A stretch of DNA of 64,000 nt from positions 908,501 through 972,500 of the forward strand of contig NZ_CP031357.1 of the NCBI RefSeq assembly GCF_003355455.1. The letters are read 5' to 3'. Shown here piece after piece: positions 50,522 through 58,702 of this stretch. A program made the position numbers and the translations under genes. The DNA comes from Erythrobacter aureus. GTDB lineage: Bacteria; Pseudomonadota; Alphaproteobacteria; Sphingomonadales; Sphingomonadaceae. The notes under the pieces are model-generated. The model ran no database searches and was not told where the DNA came from. It saw nothing but the letters and a program-made list of their open reading frames with translations. The first letter of the stretch is position 1; each line of letters opens with the position of its first letter.

Positions 50522-52101
50522 ACGCGCCCAACGCCTCGGGCTGGAAGCCCGGCACCCCGGTCGAAGGGCACAATGCGATGAGCGGTCCGGACACCGCCAC
50601 CGGCAACCGCGCGCTGATGCTGGAAGAGCCGCTGATCTTCGAGATCGGCCATGCCGAAACGACCGGGGTCGACTTCCCCACTCCCCTCCCCGGCGGGGAG
50701 GGGGCCAAGGCGCGCCTTGCGGGAATGGAGCGCACCGATCCGATCGGTCTTCCCGGGCTTTCCGAGCCGGAAACCATCCGTCATTACACGCGCCTCAGCC
50801 GCCAGAACTATGCCATCGACCTCGGCCTCTTCCCGCTGGGCTCGTGCACCATGAAGCACAATCCGCGCCTCAACGAGAAAGTCGCGCGCATGCCCGGCTT
50901 TGCCGATGTGCATCCCCTGCAGCCGGTCGATACCGTGCGCGGCGCACTGGAGGTGGTGAACGAGCTGGCCCACTGGCTGATCGATCTGACCGGCATGCAC
51001 GGCGTTGCGATGAGCCCCAAGGCGGGCGCGCATGGCGAGCTGTGCGGCATTCTGTGCATTCGCGCAGCGCTCGAGGCACGCGGCGATGCGCGCGAGGTCA
51101 TCCTCGTGCCCGAAAGCGCGCATGGCACCAATCCGGCCACCGCCGCCTTCGCGGGCTACAAGGTCGAGGACATCCCGGCGACGCCCGAAGGCCGGGTGGA
51201 CCTTGAAGCGCTGAAAGCGCGGCTCGGCCCCGATGTCGCCGGGGTGATGATCACCAATCCCAACACTTGCGGCCTGTTCGAGCCTGACATGAAGGCGATC
51301 TCCGATGCGGTCCACGAAGCGGGTGGCTTCGTCTATTGCGACGGTGCGAACTTCAACGCCATCGTCGGCAAGGTGCGCCCGGGCGATCTCGGCGTCGATG
51401 CCATGCACATCAATCTGCACAAGACCTTCTCCACCCCGCATGGCGGTGGCGGCCCCGGCTCGGGTCCGGTGGTGCTGTCAGAAGCGCTTGCGCCCTATGG
51501 CCCGCTGCCATTCACGGCGCGTGACGGCGACGGCGTGGTTCATCTCGTCGAAGAAGAGAACGCGGCCGAGTTCGACCACACTAGGGCGTTCGGTCGCATG
51601 ACCGCCTTTCACGGACAGATGGGCATGTTCACCCGCGCGCTGGCCTATATGCTCAGCCACGGCGCCGACGGGTTGAAACAGGTCGCCGAAGACGCGGTGC
51701 TCAATGCAAATTACGTGCTGCGCAGCCTTGAGGATGTGCTCGATGCGCCCTTTGGCCATAGCGGGCCGTGCATGCACGAGGCGCTGTTCAGCGACAAAGG
51801 CTTCGCCGAAGGCCTCTCCACACTCGATCTGGCGAAGGCGTTGATCGACGAGGGCTATCACCCGATGACCATGTATTTCCCGCTGGTGGTGCATGGCGCG
51901 ATGCTGGTCGAGCCGACGGAGACCGAGAGCAAGGCGGCGCTCGACCAGTTTATCATGGCCCTGCGCAGCGTTGCCGAACGCGCCAAGTCGGGGGATGAAA
52001 GCCTCAAAACCGCGCCGCATTATGCGCCGCGCCGCCGCCTCGACGAAACCCAGGCAGCGAGAAAGCCGATCCTGGCCTGGAACGATCCCGACATGGTCTG
52101 A
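50518..52101 (+). CDS. gcvPB: Glycine dehydrogenase (decarboxylating) subunit 2
   Basis: This 527-residue protein is the PLP-bearing half of the P protein. The cofactor lysine is K302 in HINLHKTFSTPHGGGG. Other family blocks are LGSCTMKHNPRLNEK, SPKAGAHGELCGI, PESAHGTNPATAAFAGY and ITNPNTCGLFE. Near residues 54-65 a GC-rich perfect palindrome in the DNA (50683-50703) encodes TPLPGGEG, which looks like a small in-frame insertion in the N-terminal region. Start and stop context is coupled with gcvPA. A terminator hairpin follows. Confidence 0.95.
   Translation: MNAPNASGWKPGTPVEGHNAMSGPDTATGNRALMLEEPLIFEIGHAETTGVDFPTPLPGGEGAKARLAGMERTDPIGLPGLSEPETIRHYTRLSRQNYAIDLGLFPLGSCTMKHNPRLNEKVARMPGFADVHPLQPVDTVRGALEVVNELAHWLIDLTGMHGVAMSPKAGAHGELCGILCIRAALEARGDAREVILVPESAHGTNPATAAFAGYKVEDIPATPEGRVDLEALKARLGPDVAGVMITNPNTCGLFEPDMKAISDAVHEAGGFVYCDGANFNAIVGKVRPGDLGVDAMHINLHKTFSTPHGGGGPGSGPVVLSEALAPYGPLPFTARDGDGVVHLVEEENAAEFDHTRAFGRMTAFHGQMGMFTRALAYMLSHGADGLKQVAEDAVLNANYVLRSLEDVLDAPFGHSGPCMHEALFSDKGFAEGLSTLDLAKALIDEGYHPMTMYFPLVVHGAMLVEPTETESKAALDQFIMALRSVAERAKSGDESLKTAPHYAPRRRLDETQAARKPILAWNDPDMV
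50683..50703. repeat. Perfect GC palindrome inside gcvPB
   Basis: CCCCTCCCCG-G-CGGGGAGGGG has two perfect 10-bp arms around one base within the coding sequence. It is read through as P-L-P-G-G-E-G. It looks like a palindromic unit inserted in frame, though chance in a GC-rich gene is possible. Confidence 0.6.
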
Positions 52102-52104
52102 CGC

Positions 52105-52129
52105 GAGGGGGCGCGGCTGGCGCCCCCTC
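52105..52129 (+). terminator. Terminator hairpin after gcvPB
   Basis: GAGGGGGCGC (52105-52114) and GCGCCCCCTC (52120-52129) form a perfect 10-bp stem with a 5-base loop, four bases after the stop codon. The T-tract is poor (TCTG), so it may be weak. Confidence 0.65.
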
Positions 52130-52197
52130 TCTGCCGCGTTGGACCAGCAAGGCAGGATCGGTTTGTCCGATCGCTGCAACCCGTCCTCGGCCATCCC

Positions 52198-53466
52198 CTA
52201 GGCTTTCGGCGGGAGATCGGCCTTCGGTTTGACGGTGATGGTGATCTGCGAAAGCGAGATGATCGCCACCCAGAAGCCGATGACCGACAGGGCGGAGGAG
52301 CCGAGCACGGTGAAGGCCGCGCCTTTGGTTCCGTTCCAGCCCATGGCCACATCGAGCAGTGCCAGCCCGATGAGCGTGGGAATCGCACGGATGAAAAAGG
52401 CCGTCCCCGCGCGGCCCGCGCTGACCAGGAGCGATTCGAGGCTTGCCCCGACCAGCTCGATCGCCCCGGCAATGGCGAGGATTACCATCGTCCAGAACAC
52501 GCGGAATTCCGGCCCGGCGATCAGGGCAAGGGCGGTTCGGCCGAAGAATAGGGTTACCAGAACCGCGAGCACCCCGGCAATCAATGCAATGTTCGCCATG
52601 CGGCGGGCCATCTCATGCGCTGTCTCTTGGGCGTGAACCAGCTCCGGGTAAATGGCCTTCGATACGGTTTGCGCCAGGCTGACGAGCGCCTGTCCCAACT
52701 GGCTGGCGACACGGAAGCCGCCCGCGGCCGTTTCGCCGCCTATGGCGCCGACCAGCAGGATCAGGACCTGCTTCGATCCGACATTGAGACTGCCCGACAT
52801 ATTCGTCGACCAGACAAACCGCCAGGCACCGGGATGCGCGCGCGGAATGCGGGTGAAGCTGATACGCGACAGGTCGATCTTTTCCTGTTTCGAAGCCGCG
52901 ATCCACAGCGCCGTCGCCACCGCGATTTCCGCCGCCGCCCAGGCCAGAACGAAACCGGTGACCGTGGGCATGGCCACCGCCGCGATCCCGGCGCCTGCTG
53001 CGCGCACCATGGGCTGAACCGATTCCGCCGCCGTAGCCCTTGCATAGGCAAAGCGCAGGCGCAGCAGCCCGGTGGGCGTGGTTCGGATCGACAGAAGGGC
53101 GACCACGCAATAGCCGAATGCGACCGGAAGCAATTCCGCGGGCAGGGGCAGCCATAGAGGGGCGCTCCAGACCAGCGCAGCCGCCAGCACCAGGCCGATG
53201 GCAACCGACAGCATATCGAGCGCGATCGCGAAGCCAGTTGCATCGCCGGGGCCGTCTTCGCCGACGCCCCAGCGCACCACGAATTGCCAGGTCTGGAAAT
53301 TGGCGAGCCCGGTCACCGTCTGGCCGAGCGCCAGAATGATCGCGAAATAGCCGAAATGGTCGAGGCCCAGCGTCCGCGTGGCCAAGGCGAGATAGACGAT
53401 GCTCAGCACGGCATTGACGCCGCGCCCCGTCAGGAGCCAGCCGATATTGCGGATCAGACGGTGCAT
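52198..53466 (-). CDS. MOP-superfamily flippase (oligosaccharide / lipopolysaccharide exporter-like)
   Basis: The 422-residue protein has about twelve membrane helices in the pattern of polysaccharide-lipid flippases (Wzx/RfbX group). It starts IRNIGWLLTGRGVNAVLSIVY and has the early block ATRTLGLDHFGYFAIIL. Such proteins move lipid-linked saccharide units across the inner membrane. No glycosyltransferase cluster lies next to it. The upstream partner on the same strand, 16 bases away, is a nucleotidyltransferase, which may supply an activated headgroup. Confidence 0.85.
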   Translation of the reverse strand: MHRLIRNIGWLLTGRGVNAVLSIVYLALATRTLGLDHFGYFAIILALGQTVTGLANFQTWQFVVRWGVGEDGPGDATGFAIALDMLSVAIGLVLAAALVWSAPLWLPLPAELLPVAFGYCVVALLSIRTTPTGLLRLRFAYARATAAESVQPMVRAAGAGIAAVAMPTVTGFVLAWAAAEIAVATALWIAASKQEKIDLSRISFTRIPRAHPGAWRFVWSTNMSGSLNVGSKQVLILLVGAIGGETAAGGFRVASQLGQALVSLAQTVSKAIYPELVHAQETAHEMARRMANIALIAGVLAVLVTLFFGRTALALIAGPEFRVFWTMVILAIAGAIELVGASLESLLVSAGRAGTAFFIRAIPTLIGLALLDVAMGWNGTKGAAFTVLGSSALSVIGFWVAIISLSQITITVKPKADLPPKA

Positions 53467-53482
53467 CGGTCCGCTGCGGGTA

Positions 53483-54292
53483 TCAGGCAGTCGCCAGCCG
53501 CTTGACGAGCAGCTTTTCCGTCACGTCGAAAGTGCGTTCGTTATCGACATCGATCGCACAGTAACCGTGGCTCATCACCAGCGGCTTGAGCGTAAATCCG
53601 AACCGGCGCGATACTTGAGCGAACAGCTTTTCCTTCGTGCCCCAGCCGAGGAAGAAGCGGATCAGATTGACCACGCCGAAAGCCTTGGCGATGCGGCTGG
53701 GGAATTTCACGAACTGGCCGCCGCCCCGCATGATCTCGGCGGCGGAAAGCGCCTTGGCATTGCCGATCCAGTAGGCGTTGCAGTTCGAATACCCGCCATC
53801 GGAGAATTCATAGAACTTGGCCTGTCCCTGCGGATCGGCGGCGATCACGTCTTCCTTGCGCGCCAATGCGGCGGCCGCACCGGCGCCGCTGGCGATCGCC
53901 TTGTCGGCGAATTCGGTGAAATCCTCGGGCAGCCACAGGCAATTGTCGGCGGTGGTGATGAGGATCGGATAGCTTGCGCCCTCGGCTCCGGCGAAAACGC
54001 TGTCCACGAGGTTGAAGGCACCCGGCTTGAACACCACACGGCCTTCATCGACCAGCTTGGCGATCGAGGGAATCGCGGCGATCTCGTCAGGCTCGTGCGC
54101 GACCACGCGGATTTCGCCGATGCGCGGGCTGGCCGCGACGTTCATCACCACGCGCTCGATCATCGGCATGCCGCCGACCGGAACCACGCATTTCTGGGCC
54201 ACGCCGGCACGCTCGGCAAGCGGATCGAGCACGCCCGAACGCTTTCCCGCCATGATGAGTGCGGTGACCTTGCCCTTGTTCTCGTCAGTCAT
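53483..54292 (-). CDS. Nucleotidyltransferase of the MobA/GT-A-like NTP-transferase family
   Basis: The 269-residue protein begins with an NTP-transferase fold: VTALIMAGKRSGVLDPLAER is the variant of the G-G-x-G-T-R/S-R loop, followed by QKCVVPVGGMPMIERVV with the conserved Lys. LITTADNCLW is the metal-binding acidic motif. Proteins of this group transfer NMP to a sugar- or polyol-phosphate or a cofactor. The substrate is not identifiable. The start at 54292 is the first Met consistent with the family. It is followed 16 bases later by the flippase, so the two probably form an operon for an envelope glycoconjugate (inference). Confidence 0.82.
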   Translation of the reverse strand: MTDENKGKVTALIMAGKRSGVLDPLAERAGVAQKCVVPVGGMPMIERVVMNVAASPRIGEIRVVAHEPDEIAAIPSIAKLVDEGRVVFKPGAFNLVDSVFAGAEGASYPILITTADNCLWLPEDFTEFADKAIASGAGAAAALARKEDVIAADPQGQAKFYEFSDGGYSNCNAYWIGNAKALSAAEIMRGGGQFVKFPSRIAKAFGVVNLIRFFLGWGTKEKLFAQVSRRFGFTLKPLVMSHGYCAIDVDNERTFDVTEKLLVKRLATA

Positions 54293-54356
54293 GGCCGGGC
54301 AGATAGGCCCGAATGGCGCGGTTGTCACGGTCTGGCAGTTGCGGCACGAGACGCCG

Positions 54357-55079
54357 ATGCGGATCATCTTTTCTCGCAAGGGCTTCGACAGCGCGGCGGG
54401 TGGCGGGCCTTCGCCGATCTTCGCTGGTCGTCCGGTGAGCCTGCCGATCCCGGCAGGGGCTGCATCGCGCACCACCTATGGCGATCTGGGACTGGGTGCA
54501 TATGCCGCGGCGGCCAGCCGTGGGCGCCTGGGTGCGGAGGATTTGTGCCACCACGATCCGATGTTCCTTCCCGACGGCACCTGCCTGTTCGGCCAGTGCG
54601 GCGCGGCGCAGACGCATCTGGCCAATCAGGGCGTCGGGGTAGGCGATGTGTTCCTGTTCTTCGGCCTGTTCCGCGAGGAGGGCGGTGAGCCGCATCACCG
54701 CATATTCGGCTATCTCGAAGTGGAGGAGATTGCCGTGCTCGGCGACGGTGTGCCCGGCCATCTGGTCGAACGCGGCCATCCGCATGCCCTCGCGCTGCAC
54801 GCCGCCAATGATGTCGTCTATGCCGGAGCCGGCGAGGAAGCGCGCCATGCCAGCGACGGCCTGCGGCTGACCGTGGCAGGCGGGCCGCCGTCGCTCTGGA
54901 ACCGCCCAGCTTGGCTGAAACGGGGTGGGCTCAGCTATCACGACCGCGCCGACCGCTGGCTGCGCGGCGGGCGGTTGCAGAGCGTGGCGCGCGGGCAGGA
55001 ATTCGTTGCCGATGTGGGGCGCCGCAAGGCCCCGCGCGAATGGCTCGCGCGGGTGCTGGCCGAAATCAGAGCGTCTTGA
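54357..55079 (+). CDS. Nmad3-type protein (nucleotide modification associated domain 3), putative
   Basis: The 240-residue protein begins MRIIFSRKGFDSAAGGGPSP and continues with CHHDPMFLPDG, FGQCGAAQTHLANQGVGVGD and FLFFGLFREEGGEPHHRIFGY. I recognise this pattern as the Nmad3 domain, predicted from comparative genomics to belong to systems that modify bases in DNA or nucleotides; no reaction has been shown. Here it stands alone on the chromosome, divergent from a nucleotidyltransferase (64 bases between the start codons) and convergent with mmsB (14-base overlap). No other phage-type modification gene is near. The assignment is from memory of the family pattern. Confidence 0.7.
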   Translation: MRIIFSRKGFDSAAGGGPSPIFAGRPVSLPIPAGAASRTTYGDLGLGAYAAAASRGRLGAEDLCHHDPMFLPDGTCLFGQCGAAQTHLANQGVGVGDVFLFFGLFREEGGEPHHRIFGYLEVEEIAVLGDGVPGHLVERGHPHALALHAANDVVYAGAGEEARHASDGLRLTVAGGPPSLWNRPAWLKRGGLSYHDRADRWLRGGRLQSVARGQEFVADVGRRKAPREWLARVLAEIRAS

Positions 55080-55932
55080 TGATCGCCGAGAAATCGAGCC
55101 CGGCATTTTCCTCGGCAAACCGTTCGTAGAGCTCCTTGGCGTGGCGCCCGAGCGGGGTGGAGGCATCGGCGGTTTCCGCCGCTTCCATCGCCAGGCGCAA
55201 ATCCTTGAGCATCAGCCCGGTGGCGAAGCCGCCCTGGTAACCCTTGTCCGCCGGGCTTTCGACGCCGATGCCGGGCATGGGCGTATAGGCATTCAAGGAC
55301 CAGCAATAGCCCGAGGACTGGCTGGAGATTTCGTAGAATTTCTGCGGGTCGAGGCCGAGTTTCTCGGCCATCTTCATGGCCTCGGCAGTCCCGATCATGC
55401 TGATCGCGAGCAGCATGTTGTTGCAGATCTTGGCAGTCTGTCCCGCGCCCGCATCGCCGGCGTGAATCACCGCCTTGCCCATCGCTTTCAGCACATCTTC
55501 GGCGCGCTTGAACGCCTTCTCGGTGCCGCCGACCATAAAGGTCAGCGTGCCGCCATTCGCCGCTGCGATCCCGCCCGACACTGGAGCATCGACCATGTCG
55601 TATCCGGCGGCTTCGGCAGTCGCGATGACCTCTTTCGCGGTTGCCACGTCGATCGTCGAGCAATCGAGCAACACCGCGCCAGCGGGCGCCTTGCCGATGA
55701 CGCTGGCTTCATAGACCGACTTCACGATCCCGCCATTGGGCAGCATGGTCACCACGCCGTCGACACCCTGTACGGCTTCGGACGCATCGGTGAAAGTCGC
55801 GCAGCCATTGGACTTGGCCGTGGCAAGCGCCTCTTCGGACAGGTCGAATGCGTTGACCGCGTGTCCCGCATTCACGAGGTTCGCGGCCATTCCGCCGCCC
55901 ATATTGCCGAGGCCGATAAAGGCGATTTTCAT
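55066..55932 (-). CDS. mmsB: 3-Hydroxyisobutyrate dehydrogenase
   Basis: MmsB (288 residues) oxidises 3-hydroxyisobutyrate to methylmalonate semialdehyde with NAD+ in valine breakdown (EC 1.1.1.31). It has the Rossmann loop MKIAFIGLGNMGGGMA (GxGxxG at 7-12), the substrate loop DAPVSGGIAAANGGTLTFMV and the catalytic Lys in GAGQTAKICNNML. ATG 55932 follows a GAGAGGAAAAGAGA leader, so the earlier ATG at 55980 is not used. It is the last gene of the valine cluster, separated from it by a 426-base gap with repeats. Confidence 0.95.
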   Translation of the reverse strand: MKIAFIGLGNMGGGMAANLVNAGHAVNAFDLSEEALATAKSNGCATFTDASEAVQGVDGVVTMLPNGGIVKSVYEASVIGKAPAGAVLLDCSTIDVATAKEVIATAEAAGYDMVDAPVSGGIAAANGGTLTFMVGGTEKAFKRAEDVLKAMGKAVIHAGDAGAGQTAKICNNMLLAISMIGTAEAMKMAEKLGLDPQKFYEISSQSSGYCWSLNAYTPMPGIGVESPADKGYQGGFATGLMLKDLRLAMEAAETADASTPLGRHAKELYERFAEENAGLDFSAIIKTL

Positions 55933-56184
55933 TCTCTTTTCCTCTCGCAAACTGTTTATTCGCGCTGCTGTAGGTGACACAAGGTTACACCGGTGTCCGC
56001 CAAATCCAACAGCTCAAACCACTGAATCCAAATATCATTTCCTGTCCAGGGTGACAGATTGGGCCGATCTAGGCGCGGGGGCTGTTCCTCCCATGCGCCG
56101 CTTAACCCAAGTAGGGAAGGTGCACCGCGAAGCTAGCAGGGATGGCGCGCTGTAGGAAAGAACACATCCCGGAGCATCGCGATA

Positions 56185-56222
56185 CCACCCATATTGCCGA
56201 GGCCGGTGAGGGCGGTTTTCAT
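56185..56222 (-). pseudogene. Short relic resembling the 5' end of mmsB
   Basis: Read on the minus strand from an ATG at 56222, the sequence gives MKTALTGLGNMGG, close to the MmsB start MKIAFIGLGNMGG. At DNA level 33 of 38 bases match mmsB (55895-55932), and all five differences are A/G transitions. Similarity ends after the Gly-Gly pair and the frame runs to a stop soon after (about 30 codons). It is a fragment of a duplicate or of a related dehydrogenase gene. Confidence 0.6.
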
Positions 56223-56243
56223 GGTCTGCATCCTCCCCCATCG

Positions 56244-56340
56244 GTCATTGCGAGCGGCGAAGCAGCGCGGCAATCCAGTCTCGCGCTTTCGGTAAAGGTC
56301 GGGAGCTGGATTGCTTCGTCGCTATGCGCCTCGCAATGAC
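56244..56340. repeat. Long imperfect inverted repeat (REP-like type B)
   Basis: The outer arms GTCATTGCGAG (56244-56254) and CTCGCAATGAC (56330-56340) are perfect. Inner arms CAATCCAG and CTGGATTG, and GCGAAGCA and TGCTTCGTC, also pair. The sequence class (TCATTGCGAGCGGCGAAGCA) is that of a widely dispersed bacterial intergenic repeat. It lies 18 bases after the enoyl-CoA hydratase stop. Confidence 0.8.
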
Positions 56341-56358
56341 GAGGGGAATGGGGCGGGA

Positions 56359-57144
56359 TTACCGCCCCTTCCACTTGCCCTCGCGCTTTTCGACGAATGC
56401 GGCCATGCCTTCGGCCTTGTCCTCGCTCGCGGCGAGGATCTGGAAGATGCGGCGTTCGACGATCAGACCCTGATCGAGGCTGGTTTCGAAAGCGGCATTG
56501 ACCATTTCCTTGTTCGCGATCGCGGCCATGGGCGGCATTGCGGCGATTTGCGCGGCGCTCTTCATCGCTTCGTCGAGAAGCTGTTCATGCGGGACGACAC
56601 GCGCGACCAGATTGCTGCGCTCGGCTTCCTCGGCATCCATCATGCGGCCCGTCAGGCACATTTCCATCGCCTTGGACTTGCCCACCGCCTTGGTCAGCCG
56701 CTGCGATCCACCCATTCCGGGGGCAACGCCCAGCTTGATTTCGGGCTGGCCGAATTTGGCGTTCTCGCTCGCAATGATGAAGTCGGCCATCATCGCCAGC
56801 TCGCAGCCGCCGCCAAGCGCGAAACCGTTGACCGCCGCGATCCACGGCTTGCGGGTCTTCTTGACGATTTCGCTGGTCCAGGGTGCGAAGAAATCGTCGA
56901 GATAGAAGTCGGCCGCTGCCTTCTCGCTCATCTCCTTGATGTCGGCGCCGGCGGCAAAGGCCTTGTCGCCCGATCCGGTCAGGACCGCGCATAGCTGGCT
57001 GCCATCCGCCTGATAGGCGGCGAAGGCGTGGATCAGTTCGTCGAGCACCGTGCTGTTGAGCGCATTCAGCGCCTTGGGACGATTGAGGGTAATCAGCGTA
57101 ACCGCGTCACGCTGTTCGACGGTGATGGTTTCGTAGTCGGCCAT
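56359..57144 (-). CDS. Enoyl-CoA hydratase
   Basis: The 261-residue crotonase adds water to 2-enoyl-CoA; in this cluster the likely substrate is methacrylyl-CoA, giving 3-hydroxyisobutyryl-CoA. Seen are the CoA/oxyanion loops AFAAGADIKEM and NGFALGGGCELAMMADFI, and the second catalytic Glu in KFGQPEIKLGVAPGMGGSQRL. Both hydratase glutamates are present, so it is a genuine hydratase rather than an isomerase. It follows the 3-hydroxyisobutyryl-CoA hydrolase gene after a gap filled by an inverted repeat. Confidence 0.94.
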   Translation of the reverse strand: MADYETITVEQRDAVTLITLNRPKALNALNSTVLDELIHAFAAYQADGSQLCAVLTGSGDKAFAAGADIKEMSEKAAADFYLDDFFAPWTSEIVKKTRKPWIAAVNGFALGGGCELAMMADFIIASENAKFGQPEIKLGVAPGMGGSQRLTKAVGKSKAMEMCLTGRMMDAEEAERSNLVARVVPHEQLLDEAMKSAAQIAAMPPMAAIANKEMVNAAFETSLDQGLIVERRIFQILAASEDKAEGMAAFVEKREGKWKGR

Positions 57145-57160
57145 TCGGCTTTCTCCAATT

Positions 57161-57250
57161 CGTCACCCTGAACTCGTTTCAGGGTCCATGTTGCTGTCCG
57201 CACCGTCCCCCGTGGGGCGAGATGGATGCTGAAACGAGTTCAGCATGACG
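57161..57250. repeat. Long inverted repeat (REP-like type C) between two valine-catabolism genes
   Basis: The arm at 57161-57189 (CGTCACCCTGAACTCGTTTC and on) and the arm at 57222-57250 pair along about 29 bases with a few mismatches; the core GAACTCGTTTCAG pairs with CTGAAACGAGTTC exactly. It fills the gap between the hydrolase stop and the hydratase start and is a different sequence family from the two other long repeats. Confidence 0.82.
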
Positions 57251-57260
57251 GTGCGGGGCT

Positions 57261-58310
57261 TTACTTCAACGGCGCCCATTCCTCGCCGTCGGGAAGCGGC
57301 GCGAAGATGCTGTCGATCAGCTCCTCGCTGACCTCTTCTGCCGTCGCGGGGTTCCATTTCGGGTCATGCGTCTTGTCGACAATCACCGCGCGCACGCCCT
57401 CGGCAAAATCGGGGCGGGTCAGCACGCGGCTGGCGATGCGGTATTCCATGCGCATATTGTCGGCGAAACTGTCCAGCTCCGCGCTGTCGGCAAGCTGGCG
57501 CAGGGCAACCTTGCAGGTCTGCGGGCTCTTGGTGCGCAGAGTGGCGAGTTCCTTGGCCGCCCATTCGCTGTCATCGGCCTCGAGGCTGGCGAGGATATCT
57601 TCGTAGCGGTCGGAGGCGAAATGCTTGTTGATCCGGTCGCAATTCTCCTCGACCCGCGCCTGAGGCGGAGTGACGGACAATTCGGACAGGATGCCCGCAA
57701 TCCGATCGGGGTTTTCGGCGATGCGCGCCTTGGCCTCGGCGAGCTTGTCGGCAGGCAGGTAATGCGTGGCGATCCCGGCAAAATGGCATTCCGCCCCGTC
57801 GAGCCGCGCCCCGGTCAGCGCGAGGAACTGGCCCAGCCGCCCGCCGAGCCGCGACAGATGCCAGCCGCCGCCGACATCGGGGAACAGGCCGATACCCGTT
57901 TCCGGCATGGCGAAGCGCGTGTTTTCCGTCGCGACGCGGTATTTGCAGGGCAGGGCGATGCCGACGCCGCCGCCCATGGTGATGCCGTCCATGAAGGCGA
58001 CGATCGGCTTGGCATATTCGAACATCTGGTGATTGAGCTGGTATTCGTCATGGAAGAAAGCGCGTCCGCCTGCGCCGCCATCGTTCAGCGCGGAATGGCG
58101 CAGCAGGTTGATATCGCCTCCGGCGCAAAAGCCGCGGCCTTCGGCATGGTCGAGGATGACGGCCTCGATCGCATCGTCGGCAGCCCAATCGGTCAGCGCC
58201 GCGCTCATCGCGTGGCACATGTCGAGCGTCAGCGCATGCAGCGCCTTGGGGCGGTTGAGCGAGAGATGGCCGGTGTTGCCGTGGGTGTGGATGTTTACTT
58301 CGTTGATCAT
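57261..58310 (-). CDS. 3-Hydroxyisobutyryl-CoA hydrolase
   Basis: This 349-residue crotonase-superfamily hydrolase releases free 3-hydroxyisobutyrate from its CoA ester (EC 3.1.2.4), the step that feeds mmsB. Signatures are GRGFCAGGDINLL, DGITMGGGVGIALPCKYRV and FAMPETGIGLFPDVGGGWHLSRL, with the Glu and Asp of the hydrolase active site (PETGIGLFPD), and a family-specific C-terminal half (VEENCDRINKHFA). The start overlaps the stop of the upstream VOC gene as ATGA. Confidence 0.94.
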   Translation of the reverse strand: MINEVNIHTHGNTGHLSLNRPKALHALTLDMCHAMSAALTDWAADDAIEAVILDHAEGRGFCAGGDINLLRHSALNDGGAGGRAFFHDEYQLNHQMFEYAKPIVAFMDGITMGGGVGIALPCKYRVATENTRFAMPETGIGLFPDVGGGWHLSRLGGRLGQFLALTGARLDGAECHFAGIATHYLPADKLAEAKARIAENPDRIAGILSELSVTPPQARVEENCDRINKHFASDRYEDILASLEADDSEWAAKELATLRTKSPQTCKVALRQLADSAELDSFADNMRMEYRIASRVLTRPDFAEGVRAVIVDKTHDPKWNPATAEEVSEELIDSIFAPLPDGEEWAPLK

Positions 58311-58702
58311 GCAGTTTTCTCGTATTCGATCAGATCCCAGCGATTGCCGAAAGGGTCGCTGAATACGGCGACAGTGCCGTAGCTCTCGCGGCGCGGGCTT
58401 TCTTCGAAAGAAATGCCCGCATCGCTCAATTTGCGGTGGGTTGCGGCGAAATCGTCCGTCTGGAGAAACAGGCCAACCCGGCCGCCGAACTGGTTGCCGA
58501 TAGCGGCATGCTGCTCGTCACCTTTGGCCTTGGCGAGCAGGATACGCCCACCCGTTTGGCCACCGACGACCACCCAGCGCTTGCCTTCGCCAAGGTCGCT
58601 ATCCTCGATCAGAGCGAAATCGAGCACCTTCGTGAAGAAGGCAGCGGCTTGGTCGTAATCGGGGATGACCAGCGTCACCAGTGCAAGGCTGGTGGCGCTC
58701 AC
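58307..58702 (-). CDS. VOC-family (glyoxalase fold) protein
   Basis: The 131-residue protein has paired beta-alpha-beta modules: SLALVTLVIPDYDQAAAFFT (N-terminal strand without the usual His ligand) and VGLFLQTDDFAATHRKL, ending AVFSDPFGNRWDLIEY. The substrate is unknown. It starts at GTG 58702, overlapping the acyl-CoA dehydrogenase stop (GTGA), and its own stop overlaps the hydrolase start (ATGA). It is therefore locked into the valine operon and might handle a by-product of that pathway (inference). Confidence 0.88.
   Translation of the reverse strand: MSATSLALVTLVIPDYDQAAAFFTKVLDFALIEDSDLGEGKRWVVVGGQTGGRILLAKAKGDEQHAAIGNQFGGRVGLFLQTDDFAATHRKLSDAGISFEESPRRESYGTVAVFSDPFGNRWDLIEYEKTA

Larger units (their letters stand above)
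55933..56358. other. Intergenic stretch between the enoyl-CoA hydratase gene and mmsB
   Basis: This 426-base gap contains a 38-base look-alike of the mmsB start (56185-56222) and a 97-base inverted repeat (56244-56340). It should also hold the promoter of mmsB, because the repeat probably interrupts the upstream transcript. I see no intact gene. Confidence 0.6.
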
